25,320 nt of DNA from an uncultured Bacilli bacterium (GTDB lineage: Bacteria > Bacillota_I > Bacilli_A > RF39 > UBA660): contig CASDHD010000005.1 in assembly GCA_949280095.1 (NCBI GenBank), positions 1-25,320 of the forward strand, in the 5' to 3' direction. The position numbers and the translations under genes are program-made. The first letter of the stretch is position 1. Each line of letters opens with the position of its first letter. Below are positions 15,324-23,002 of this stretch, in pieces. The notes under the pieces are model-generated. The model was not told where the DNA came from. It saw only the letters and a program-made list of their open reading frames with translations, and made no database searches.

Positions 15324-15537
15324 TTATTCTTGATGATTTTCTTCACTTTTTTCTAAAGATGTACACTACTTTTCTGGACTTATAATTGTAAACTTAATTG
15401 TTCTATATATAGACATATTTCTTAAAAAGTCTTTTTCTGACTTTAAAGAACTATCTTTTGACAGATAATCTGAATTAATCTGAAAAGTTTACAATTTCTC
15501 GTTTCATTTCATTCGTATTTAGTGTGAAATAATTCAT
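15324..15537 (-). pseudogene. Broken small gene, possibly a transposase remnant
   Basis: A strong GAGGAGG site (around 15545-15551) precedes an ATG at 15537. The frame MNYFTLNTNEMKREIVNFSD ends at TAA after 20 codons. A 10-bp tandem duplication (TAATCTGAAT-type unit, 15466-15484) causes the break. If one copy is removed, the frame continues as NFSDYLSKDSSLKSEKDFL to a TAG at 15366-15368, then 13 more codons to 15324. The KREIVNFS...K.L..EKDFL pattern reminds me of the N-terminus of some IS transposases, but this is a weak resemblance. A good ribosome site before a broken frame supports decay of a once-real gene. Confidence 0.45.
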
Positions 15538-15628
15538 AGAAATACCTCCTCGTATTTTGTTTAGTATGAATTTTTTGTCACAATTAAATTGTACTACACT
15601 TGAGGGGTATTTTCCTTATTTTAAATAC

Positions 15629-15666
15629 AAAAAGATGAAAAAGGTACTCACATTTTTCATCTTTTT
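15629..15666 (-). terminator. Strong hairpin terminator after spo0A
   Basis: A perfect 14-bp inverted repeat (arms 15629-15642 and 15653-15666, 10-nt loop) built around GATG/CATC with A and T runs. The T run in the 3' arm serves as the U tract in the minus-strand transcript. By symmetry it could also act in the other direction. It lies about 60 nt after the spo0A stop. Confidence 0.8.
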
Positions 15667-15725
15667 TCTTGTCAAAATTTCTTTTCATGGAAATTCAAAT
15701 TTAAAAAAGACAACGCAACGTTATC

Positions 15726-16490
15726 TTATGAAAATACAACTTTATTTTTTAATCTTAAGTTATCTGCTAGTGTGGCAATAAACTCTGAATTTGTTGGTTT
15801 GCTTCTATCAAAATCAACGCTATTTCCAAATAATTCTTCCATGACGTCATAATCTCCTCTAGCCCAACTTACTTCAATGGCATGTCTTATTGCCCTTTCA
15901 ACACGACTGGCGGTTGTATCAAAACGGTTTGCAATTTCTGGATAAATACATTTTGTAATTCCTCCAATCATATCAGGATTTTCATACATCATGTAAACAC
16001 TTTCTCTAATATATTGATAACCTCTAATATGAGAAGGAATTCCTAAAGAATGTAACATTCTACTAATCGCAATTTCAATTTTATTATCTTTTGCTTCTTC
16101 TGTAACTATATCATTGTTAACCACACTTAAAATTCTTTTTTCAAGTATTTCCATATTGATTGGTTTTGACATAAAGTAATCTATATTATACTCTCTTACC
16201 AATTTCATAGCAGAATCTTTACTGTAACTTGTTAATACGATGACACTTTTATTAATATTTTGCTTTTGCATTTCTTCTAGGATGCTAATACCATCTACTT
16301 CTGGCATAATAATATCCATTAAGATAATATCAATTTCATTTTGATGCTTTAGAATGTATTCTAATCCTTCCTTTCCGTTATTAATGGTTTCTTTTATGTT
16401 GATTACTGCGTGACTGCTAAAATACTGCTTTGTTTTACTTAAAACTGATTCTGTATCATCAATTAAAAGTGCGTTGATTATTTTTTTCAT
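15726..16490 (-). CDS. spo0A: Sporulation master response regulator Spo0A
   Basis: Spo0A is activated by phosphorelay and then switches on sporulation genes. The start is the ATG at 16490, with GAGGAG 6-7 nt upstream; the longer frame to 16535 would begin inside the -10 box. The product is 254 residues. The receiver domain (about 1-120) has Asp11-Asp12 and phosphoacceptor Asp59 in ILMDIIMPEVDG, and the YFMSKPIN lysine. The C-terminal DNA-binding domain is highly typical: LGIPSHIRGYQYIRES, GGITKCIYPEIANRF, RVERAIRHAIEVSWARG and FGNSVDFDRSKPTNSEF. The organism therefore probably sporulates or descends from a sporulating line. Confidence 0.96.
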   Translation of the reverse strand: MKKIINALLIDDTESVLSKTKQYFSSHAVINIKETINNGKEGLEYILKHQNEIDIILMDIIMPEVDGISILEEMQKQNINKSVIVLTSYSKDSAMKLVREYNIDYFMSKPINMEILEKRILSVVNNDIVTEEAKDNKIEIAISRMLHSLGIPSHIRGYQYIRESVYMMYENPDMIGGITKCIYPEIANRFDTTASRVERAIRHAIEVSWARGDYDVMEELFGNSVDFDRSKPTNSEFIATLADNLRLKNKVVFS

Positions 16491-16533
16491 CCTTTTCTCC
16501 TCTTTCAAATAAATATTTACTGCACGCAAATTC

Positions 16534-16539
16534 ATTATA
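16534..16539 (-). promoter_or_regulatory. Probable -10 box of spo0A
   Basis: TATAAT on the minus strand, 43 nt before the spo0A start. No good -35 is seen at 17 nt spacing, so this promoter may need an activator or use another sigma factor. Confidence 0.45.
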
Positions 16540-16612
16540 AAACGAGATAGGTTTAAATTACTAGAAAATGTTTTGTCTTGTTGTGTAAATTAGTGTAAAA
16601 ATTTGTCGTTTT

Positions 16613-17314
16613 TCATAGAATATCTAAAATTTTACATACATTTTCGGGAATATTAGCACAATTTCCCAGAAGATATCCGTCGATATAAGAGGCATTTTCT
16701 AAGTCTTTTATATTTTTTGTAGTAATACCTCCACCATAAAGAACATCTAAAACGACATTATACTTTTCTTTCATTTGTTTTTTTAGTTTTTTTGCAATAC
16801 TATTTATTATTTTTGTATCGACAATGTCTTGTTTACTTATTGCCCAACATGGTTCATATGCGATAATAAGATTTTCTCTTTCTTTTTTGGTTAGATTATC
16901 AAAAATTTTTGTAATTTCTTTTGTTATTTCTACTAGAGTTTCATCCATGGTTTGTTTCTCTTTTTCTCCAATACATAAAACAACCTTTATTTTTTGTTTG
17001 GTTGCATTTTTAATTTTTTTTAGTGTGTTTTCTAGAGTTTCTTTCATTTCAAAATGATTAACTAAAACATAAGAAACTTTTAAACTTTTTAGTTGATTAG
17101 CTAAAATTTCTCCTGTGATACTCCCACTTTCATAAACGGATATATTTTGACTACCAATTTTGTAAGGAGCATCATAAAAAAAGCTTAAATAGATTGCTGA
17201 AGGAAATAGAACTATGTCTATATTTTCGTTGATTTCTTTAGGAATTATTTTTTTGTATACTAAAATTTCTTTTACAGTTTTATTCGATTTTAAATTACAC
17301 ATCAAGTACTTCAA
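16613..17314 (-). CDS. tpiA: Triosephosphate isomerase, divergent, TTG start
   Basis: Interconverts dihydroxyacetone phosphate and glyceraldehyde 3-phosphate. I place the start at TTG 17314, because GGAGG lies 9 nt upstream and the product begins MKYLMCNLKSNKT, matching the family's MKYLIANWKMNKT opening. The length is 233 residues, a little short of about 250. The catalytic residues remain: Asn and Lys of N-x-K-x-N, the His in NHFEMKE (normally GHSERR), CIGE, and the Glu of AYEPCWAI. Several normally strict positions differ: Trp to Leu in NWKMN, GHSER to NHFEM, and the loop-6 GTG is absent. It overlaps pgk by 20 bases, so translation is coupled. Confidence 0.9.
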   Translation of the reverse strand: MKYLMCNLKSNKTVKEILVYKKIIPKEINENIDIVLFPSAIYLSFFYDAPYKIGSQNISVYESGSITGEILANQLKSLKVSYVLVNHFEMKETLENTLKKIKNATKQKIKVVLCIGEKEKQTMDETLVEITKEITKIFDNLTKKERENLIIAYEPCWAISKQDIVDTKIINSIAKKLKKQMKEKYNVVLDVLYGGGITTKNIKDLENASYIDGYLLGNCANIPENVCKILDIL

Positions 17315-18506
17315 TATCACTCGCCTCCATAATATTATCAATTCCTACTAAATGTCCTTTGGCTAAGTATTCAAGAGTTGCTCCTCCTCCAACACATAGA
17401 TAAGTAAAAGCACTTTCAAATCCCATATTTTTAATAGCACTTACAGAATCACCGCCTCCTGCTATTTTTATGGCATCTTGTTTTTTTAGTGAGTTCAATA
17501 ATTCTTTAGTTCCATTTGCATAGCGAATATCTTCATAAATTCCCATGGTTCCGTTTAAAAAAATGGTTTTGCTTTCTTCTATAGCAGTCTTGTATTTTTC
17601 TAAAGTTTTGATAGCAATATCATTGATGACTTCATTATCTCCAATTTCATTAATTCTTTTGTAACGTGTATAATTTTCATCATAACTACTCCCAACAATT
17701 GCATCTAAGGGAAGCATGAGTTTCTCGCGATATTCTAACATAATTTGTTTTAAAGATTCGATTGTGGCAGAACTTTCCGTTGCTAAAGAAGAACCAATAT
17801 TAAAGTTTAGGGCTTTCAAAAAACTATTAGCTAGTCCTCCCGCTAATAATAAGTGATCGCATTTTGGAAGTAAGGTTTTGATTAATTCAAGTTTATCTTC
17901 CACTTTAGCACCGCCCATGATGACTGTAAATGGATGCTCTGGTTCTTTTAAAAAGCGATCTAAAGCAGCAAGCTCTTTTTCTACAGAAAAACCAATACAA
18001 CTTGGAATGTATTTAGTAATTCCGACTACGGAGGCATGGGCACGATGACTTGAAGCAAAAGCATCATTTACAAAAACATCGGCAAGGGAAGCAAAAAAAG
18101 AAGAAATTTGGGCATCGCAATTACTTTCCAGTTTATTTGGAACATCTAAAAATCTAGTATTTTCAAGCATTAAAATATCACGTGGTAACATTAAGTCTAT
18201 TCTTTTTGGAAGTTCTGGATCTAGAATTTGATGATTAAAATAGACATCTCTACCTACCAATTCTTGTAATCTCTTGGCAACAATTTCTAAAGAATTAAAA
18301 CGTTTGTCCTCTTCAGCTTTTACTTTTCCTAAATGGCTTAAAATGATGATTTTACAGTTATTTTTCATAAGATATCGAATGGTTTCTAAACTTGCTACGA
18401 TTTTGGTATCATCCAAGATTTTTCCATTATAAATTGGGACATTGTAATCACATCTTACAATGACCCTTTTTTCTTTTAAGTCCATATTTTCTATTCTTTG
18501 TTTCAT
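17295..18506 (-). CDS. pgk: Phosphoglycerate kinase
   Basis: Makes ATP from 1,3-bisphosphoglycerate and ADP in glycolysis. The 403-residue protein has MDLKEKRVIVRCDYNVP at the N-terminus (substrate side), ILSHLGKV, FVNDAFASSHRAHAS, VIMGGAKVEDKL, and the nucleotide-side GGGDSVSAIKNMG and VGGGATLEYL motifs. Length is slightly above the usual 394. An AAAGGGGAG site precedes the ATG. It is first in a pgk-tpiA pair with its own promoter; gap lies upstream in a separate unit. Confidence 0.97.
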   Translation of the reverse strand: MKQRIENMDLKEKRVIVRCDYNVPIYNGKILDDTKIVASLETIRYLMKNNCKIIILSHLGKVKAEEDKRFNSLEIVAKRLQELVGRDVYFNHQILDPELPKRIDLMLPRDILMLENTRFLDVPNKLESNCDAQISSFFASLADVFVNDAFASSHRAHASVVGITKYIPSCIGFSVEKELAALDRFLKEPEHPFTVIMGGAKVEDKLELIKTLLPKCDHLLLAGGLANSFLKALNFNIGSSLATESSATIESLKQIMLEYREKLMLPLDAIVGSSYDENYTRYKRINEIGDNEVINDIAIKTLEKYKTAIEESKTIFLNGTMGIYEDIRYANGTKELLNSLKKQDAIKIAGGGDSVSAIKNMGFESAFTYLCVGGGATLEYLAKGHLVGIDNIMEASDIEVLDV

Positions 18507-18550
18507 GTAGACTCCCCTTTCTAGTCTATTATTCTTTTTCTTCTTTAAAA

Positions 18551-18579
18551 ATTATAGCATAAAATAGAAAAAATGTTGA
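18551..18579 (-). promoter_or_regulatory. Promoter of pgk-tpiA
   Basis: The -10 box is TATAAT (18551-18556). The best -35 at 17 nt is TCAACA (18574-18579), a weak match that lies inside an 11-bp inverted repeat (see the entry at 18572-18601). Confidence 0.55.
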
Positions 18580-18601
18580 TAACAAAATATTTATCAACAT
18601 T
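18572..18601. repeat. Inverted repeat AATGTTGATAA-N8-TTATCAACATT at the pgk promoter
   Basis: Perfect 11-bp inverted repeat with an 8-nt centre, overlapping the pgk -35. The arms contain TGTTGATAA/TTATCAACA, one mismatch from the DnaA box TTATCCACA. Because T residues follow on the minus strand it could also act as a terminator for transcripts arriving from gap. Repressor or DnaA binding are alternatives. Confidence 0.6.
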
Positions 18602-18910
18602 AAATTGCACATTTCATTTTTTTGCCAAAAATATTTAGAAGACAAATGAGGCCGAAAATAATATATCATATTCATTTTTTATTTATAAATATTCACTTGT
18701 ATTGTCAATTTGAGTAGTACCTACTTTAAAAGCAAAGTATTAAGATAAAAAGGGAATCTGTTTTCCTATGTTTCTAACTCTTTAGCTGATATAAACAAAA
18801 ATGCGCTAACGAGTATATCTAAAAATATAAACGTATAGTGCAATCTTAGTACAAATTAGAATCGATTTAAATTTTGCAATATTATATTTTATACAATATT
18901 TTTTCATTAT
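18602..18910. other. Non-coding stretch between gap and pgk
   Basis: Very AT-rich DNA with no supported gene on either strand. No strong hairpin with a U-run and no recognisable riboswitch was found. Its only notable neighbours are the repeated inverted sites at each end (18572-18601 and 18913-18938). Confidence 0.5.
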
Positions 18911-18912
18911 AA

Positions 18913-18938
18913 TGTTGATAAGTAATAAGTTATTCACA
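18913..18938. repeat. Second inverted site: TGTTGATAA-N8-TTATTCACA
   Basis: Immediately after the gap stop codon. The left arm is identical to that at 18574 and the spacing is again 8 nt. The right arm, TTATTCACA, matches the DnaA-box pattern TTATNCACA exactly. No U-run follows, so it is not a terminator. Compare 18572-18601 and a lone copy at 22989-22997. Confidence 0.55.
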
Positions 18939-19946
18939 TTATCTTTCAAACATTTTTTTGGCAGTTCGTAGCATTTGAGCAGTGTAGCCCATTTCATTGT
19001 CATACCATGAAGCTATTTTTACAAGTTGGCGTCCTTCTACATCTAAAACATTGGTTAGAGAAGCGTCTACTAAAGAGCCACACTTTTTACCAATAATATC
19101 ACTTGAAACTACAGGATCGAATGTTACTTTTAATGTATCACTTTGATTGTTAACTAATGCCTGATTAATTTCTTCTTCTGTTACTTTTGTTTTTAATTCT
19201 AATACTAAATCACAAATAGAACCATCACTTACCGGAACGCGATAAGCAAGTCCGTCTAATTTTCCTTTTAGTTCAGGAATTACTTCACCGATTGCTTTTG
19301 TAACGCCTGTAGAGGTAGGAATGATATTCTGGGCTGCAGCACGTCCTCTTCGCATCTTTATTCCTTTTTTATGAGGTACATCGAGCGTTGCTTGATCATT
19401 AGTATAAGCATGAATCGTGCTCATAAAACCTTTTTCAATTCCAAAATGCTTTTCTATTATTTTTAGTACTGGCGCAAGACAATTGGTAGTACAAGAAGCC
19501 CCTGAGATAATCTGGTCATCACTTGTTAATTCTTCATCATTAACTCCATACACAATTGTTTTTATGCCATCTTTAGCTGGAGCAGAAATTAAAACTTTTT
19601 TTGCACCAGCATCTATATGCTTTTTTGCATCTTCATAATTTGTAAATAATCCTGTACATTCTAGAACCAAATCAACATTTAATTCTTTCCAAGGCAAATT
19701 ACTTGGATTTTTTTCTTTATACACTTTAATTCTTTTTCGTTTGTTGATAACAAGTTCATCATTATCAAAATCGATTAAATCTTCATGAAATGTTCGATGA
19801 TTGGTATCGTATTTTAATAGATAAGCAAGTTCTTCGGCCTCCGTTAAATCGTTAATGGCAACAATATCAAATGTTGTCCCTGTAATCATTTCACGAAAAG
19901 CCATTCTTCCAATTCTACCAAAACCATTAATTGCTACTTTTATCAT
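18939..19946 (-). CDS. gap: Glyceraldehyde-3-phosphate dehydrogenase
   Basis: Oxidises and phosphorylates glyceraldehyde 3-phosphate with NAD. The 335-residue protein has INGFGRIGR at the start (Rossmann loop), an Asp in AINDL that favours NAD, the catalytic Cys in SGASCTTNCLAPV, HAYTNDQ, GRAAAQNIIP and SWYDNEMGY. All are typical of the glycolytic form. It lies 13 nt after the nucleoside kinase gene, so the two probably share a transcript. It is not next to a CggR-type regulator in this window. Confidence 0.97.
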   Translation of the reverse strand: MIKVAINGFGRIGRMAFREMITGTTFDIVAINDLTEAEELAYLLKYDTNHRTFHEDLIDFDNDELVINKRKRIKVYKEKNPSNLPWKELNVDLVLECTGLFTNYEDAKKHIDAGAKKVLISAPAKDGIKTIVYGVNDEELTSDDQIISGASCTTNCLAPVLKIIEKHFGIEKGFMSTIHAYTNDQATLDVPHKKGIKMRRGRAAAQNIIPTSTGVTKAIGEVIPELKGKLDGLAYRVPVSDGSICDLVLELKTKVTEEEINQALVNNQSDTLKVTFDPVVSSDIIGKKCGSLVDASLTNVLDVEGRQLVKIASWYDNEMGYTAQMLRTAKKMFER

Positions 19947-19959
19947 TTTATCACTCTTT

Positions 19960-21597
19960 CTATCCTATAAATTCACGTAATATCGAATCTTTACTAATGT
20001 ATTCACTTGGAATAGGAAAAAATCCCCGTAAAGAATCAATTAATCTTCTTGCTTCCTCATAATAAGGAGAATCCATCCCTACAGAATAGAGTAAAGGTTC
20101 TACAAATACTTTTAAAACGCCTACCTCAAATGCATAAGCTGTATTGATGATGCAGTCTGCTTGATGAATAAAAGGAAAAATATATTTTTCTTCTCCAACT
20201 CTTACACTTTGCCATAGTTCTATAGTTTTTGAAACACTTGTTCCTCTTGTACGGTTGTCTCTAACAATTCTTCTTAAAAGACGTAAATCAACAGTAGATA
20301 CATAGTTGTGTCTATCAATACCAAGGGGTATAAAAGGACTTAAATAGATTTTATATTTATTTTTTTCTGGTATAGCATTTGTTAATTCTTCATTTAAACC
20401 ATGTAATCCTTCTATGAGTAACAGACTATTTTCTTGCATTTGCACTTCATTACTTCTTCGATTTCTCTTTTTCATTATAAAATCAAATGTTGGCAAGTGA
20501 ACGCTTTTTCCTTCTAATAAATCCGTTAAATCTTGATTGAACATGTCTGTATCAATAGCTGTTAGGGATTCGTAATCGTATTCTCCGAACTCATTTTTTG
20601 TCATTTCTTCTTGTTCTTTATAATAATCGTCTACTGAAATAGGTATAGTTGCATATCCTAATGCTTTTAAGTAACTTGCAAGCCTTTGCGTTGTAGTCGT
20701 TTTTCCTGTAGATGATGGTCCAGATATTAAAACTATTTTAATTTCTTTTTTTTGGCTAATATTTTTGGCAACAGTGGCAATGCTTTCATTGAAGATAAGT
20801 TCACAAGAACCAATAAATTCTTTTATGGTATTATTACTTATTTCTTCGTTTAAGTCAGATAAATAAGTCGTGCGCATCTTCTTTAACCAATTTTGTCCTT
20901 CAAAAAAAGTTTCTATTATTTTTTCATAATGCACATATTCTGGAACTAATCCTTCTGTTCGACTACTAGGATAGACTAGAACAATACGATTATTTCCTAG
21001 AAATTTCAAATCAAATTTATTTATATTTTTAGTATTATAGGGCATATCTGAATAAAAATAATTGTAATAAGTTTTTAATTTATAGAAACTTACAATATCA
21101 TTGTTGGTATTATGAATATTTTTGGCTTTTTCATGTTGTTGATGTTTTTCAAAATAGTGTATTGCATCTTTTTTTTCTACATTATATTTGGTTATCTTTT
21201 CTTCATGATGAATGATTTTAGACATCGCTTCTTTTATTTTGTTTACATCTTCATTCTGAATATTTAAGCCTTCTATTTCACACATAATTCCCTTTGGAAC
21301 ACTGTGCAAGAAATGAACATCCACATTTTTATAAGTTTCTTTTACAGCAACTTCAAAAATAAATTTTAAGGCTGCTTGATACATACGATAACCATAAGGG
21401 TTTAACACATCTAAAAAGGTAATAGTAGCATCTTTTGTTAAGCTTGTTTGCATTGGAATAATTTCTCCATCTATTTTAGCTCCCAAAATATTGTGTTTCA
21501 TTTTAGGCTGGTAATCCTCTGCTACTTTATATAAAGGTGTTTGATAAGGATATTTTTTCTTTGTTCCATCTGGAAATGTAATTATAATTTCTTGCAT
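19960..21597 (-). CDS. TGS-domain nucleoside (uridine-type) kinase
   Basis: 545 residues with a multi-domain plan. A TGS domain (about 1-63, IITFPDGTKKKYP start) is followed by a threonyl-tRNA-synthetase-like second additional domain (about 65-230), then a PRK/uridine-kinase domain with a P-loop GPSSTGKTT (293-301) and the SVDDYYK segment (321-327). This architecture occurs in a family annotated as nucleoside kinase in many Bacillota. Its precise substrate is not settled by sequence; phosphorylation of uridine or cytidine is the usual inference. It precedes gap by 13 nt. It is divergent from clpP. An extended -10 box (TGTTAAAAT) lies upstream. Confidence 0.85.
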   Translation of the reverse strand: MQEIIITFPDGTKKKYPYQTPLYKVAEDYQPKMKHNILGAKIDGEIIPMQTSLTKDATITFLDVLNPYGYRMYQAALKFIFEVAVKETYKNVDVHFLHSVPKGIMCEIEGLNIQNEDVNKIKEAMSKIIHHEEKITKYNVEKKDAIHYFEKHQQHEKAKNIHNTNNDIVSFYKLKTYYNYFYSDMPYNTKNINKFDLKFLGNNRIVLVYPSSRTEGLVPEYVHYEKIIETFFEGQNWLKKMRTTYLSDLNEEISNNTIKEFIGSCELIFNESIATVAKNISQKKEIKIVLISGPSSTGKTTTTQRLASYLKALGYATIPISVDDYYKEQEEMTKNEFGEYDYESLTAIDTDMFNQDLTDLLEGKSVHLPTFDFIMKKRNRRSNEVQMQENSLLLIEGLHGLNEELTNAIPEKNKYKIYLSPFIPLGIDRHNYVSTVDLRLLRRIVRDNRTRGTSVSKTIELWQSVRVGEEKYIFPFIHQADCIINTAYAFEVGVLKVFVEPLLYSVGMDSPYYEEARRLIDSLRGFFPIPSEYISKDSILREFIG

Positions 21598-21620
21598 ATC
21601 TACCCCTCGTATTCTAATTC

Positions 21621-21626
21621 ATTTTA
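21621..21626 (-). promoter_or_regulatory. Extended -10 promoter of the nucleoside kinase-gap unit
   Basis: TAAAAT on the minus strand preceded by TGT, 24 nt before the kinase ATG. The -35 region at 17 nt spacing is only weakly matched (TATGCA), which is common when an extended -10 is present. Confidence 0.55.
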
Positions 21627-21754
21627 ACATAAATCGAGTATTTTGCATAGAGACGATTTCCTCTTTTTATTTTCCTTTTTTTCTCTAAATTTGACATCTT
21701 TTTCAGGTATATATCTCCCTTTTTTATCTATGATAGTATTAGGTGATACTTTAT

Positions 21755-22318
21755 ATGAACATTATACCAACAGTAGTGGAAAAAAGTAGTAATCGTGAAT
21801 ATGCTTATGATTTGTATTCAAGGCTTTTAAAGGATAGAATTGTCTTTTTAACTGGGGAAATTAATATGGCTACAGCAAATATTATTATTAGTGAGTTATT
21901 GTATTTAGATTCTTTATCTCACGAAGAAATTTGTTTGTATATTAACAGTCCTGGAGGAGAAGTCTGTAGTGGCTTTGCTATTTTGGATACTATAGAATTT
22001 ATCAAAAGTGATGTTAGAACTATTGTTGTTGGAATGGCTGCATCGATGGCTGCATTTTTACTAGCATGTGGAGACAAAAGATGTGCTCTTAAGAATGCTG
22101 AAATTATGATTCATCAACCACTTGGTGGTATTCAAGGTCAAGCAACAGATATTAAGATTGTTGCAGATCATATTTTAAAGACTAAGAAAAAGTTAATTAA
22201 TATTCTTTCTAAAAAGACAAAGAAAAAGGCTTCTATTTTAGAAACCGATATGGAAAGAGATTTTTACATGGATAGTAAGGAAGCTCTTTCGTATGGAATT
22301 ATTGATGAGATTTTATAA
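21755..22318 (+). CDS. clpP: ATP-dependent Clp protease proteolytic subunit
   Basis: ClpP forms the peptidase barrel that works with Clp ATPases to degrade proteins. The start is the ATG at 21755; AGGTGA lies 8 nt upstream and includes the GTG of a longer frame. The product is 187 residues. The Ser of GMAASMAAF, the His of MIHQPLGG and an Asp after ERDFYMDSKEA match the catalytic triad, and SPGGEV is present. The usual GQAASM is GMAASM. No CtsR-type GGTCAAA operator was seen upstream. TTGACA at about 21691-21696 could be a -35, but no good -10 at 17 nt was found. It ends overlapping the next gene by six bases, in the convergent direction. Confidence 0.93.
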   Translation: MNIIPTVVEKSSNREYAYDLYSRLLKDRIVFLTGEINMATANIIISELLYLDSLSHEEICLYINSPGGEVCSGFAILDTIEFIKSDVRTIVVGMAASMAAFLLACGDKRCALKNAEIMIHQPLGGIQGQATDIKIVADHILKTKKKLINILSKKTKKKASILETDMERDFYMDSKEALSYGIIDEIL

Positions 22319-22948
22319 ACAAATATCTCTATAGTCTTCTTTTGTTAGGCTTAACATACGCGCATTTGCCTTTTCACGAGAAGTATCAAATAATTGCCTA
22401 AAATAATAAAGTTGTAGGCGATTATATGGAATTGTTGCTGAGCCTTTTGTGATTTTCTCCAAGCTTTTACTATTATAATGATATATATCAGCACTACCAC
22501 AATTAAGTAAACTTATAATGTGCATGTTTTCTAAAAATTCTCTTGCATTTCTAGACCCAATTAAAACCGGCTCATTGTTTTCCAAATTACAATATAAAGA
22601 ATAAGTATGTAATCCATTTTTTATTTTACCTATATTTTCTTTTGAATCCTCAAAATACACGCTTACTAATTCTGGCCGTTCATCATTAATAACCGCATTT
22701 ATTCTTCGAATACTGTCTAAATGAACATATAAATTACTACTTTCTTTTGTATGTTGAAAAACAGATAGGAATGTATTTCTTAGTATTTCATCATCTGGAA
22801 TATTCTTGATTTTTTCTTCTGTTAAATCAGTATTCATCGCTAAAAATTGTTGTGTTGAATACTCACTCACACATTCTAATATGTTCTTCTTTCCTTCTAG
22901 TGCGATACGATATTTTTGTTTTGCATATTCTAACTCTATGTCTGTCAT
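22313..22948 (-). CDS. Protein of unknown function
   Basis: 211 residues, not recognised. It is soluble, with no signal peptide or membrane segment. The N-terminal 60 residues are helical (MTDIELEYAKQKYRIALEG). The middle and C-terminal part has mixed beta/helix character with three Cys. GAAGGAAG lies about 5 nt before the ATG. Its stop codon overlaps the clpP stop (shared TTATAA), a convergent arrangement. It lies downstream of whiA and has a probable promoter of its own. Confidence 0.7.
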   Translation of the reverse strand: MTDIELEYAKQKYRIALEGKKNILECVSEYSTQQFLAMNTDLTEEKIKNIPDDEILRNTFLSVFQHTKESSNLYVHLDSIRRINAVINDERPELVSVYFEDSKENIGKIKNGLHTYSLYCNLENNEPVLIGSRNAREFLENMHIISLLNCGSADIYHYNSKSLEKITKGSATIPYNRLQLYYFRQLFDTSREKANARMLSLTKEDYRDICL

Positions 22949-22973
22949 GTACTTCCTTCTTTCTTAATTTTCT

Positions 22974-23002
22974 ATTTTAACAAACACATGTTGATAAGTA
23001 AA
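22974..23002 (-). promoter_or_regulatory. Promoter of the unknown gene, with TTATCAACA in the spacer
   Basis: TTTACT (22997-23002) and TAAAAT (22974-22979) are separated by 17 nt on the minus strand, with TGT before the -10. The spacer carries TTATCAACA (22989-22997), the same 9-mer found twice in the gap-pgk interval. Confidence 0.55.

Noticed and set aside
15557..15781. Plus-strand frame of 74 residues across the spo0A terminator.
   Set aside because: It covers a 14-bp hairpin and the end of spo0A, has no Shine-Dalgarno and looks like chance.
16491..16535. ATG at 16535 as the start of spo0A.
   Set aside because: It overlaps the likely -10 box, and the extra residues are not typical; ATG 16490 has GAGGAG just upstream.
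18806..19003. Minus-strand 65-residue frame at the end of gap.
   Set aside because: Overlaps the gap 3' end in another frame and the AT-rich spacer; no ribosome site.
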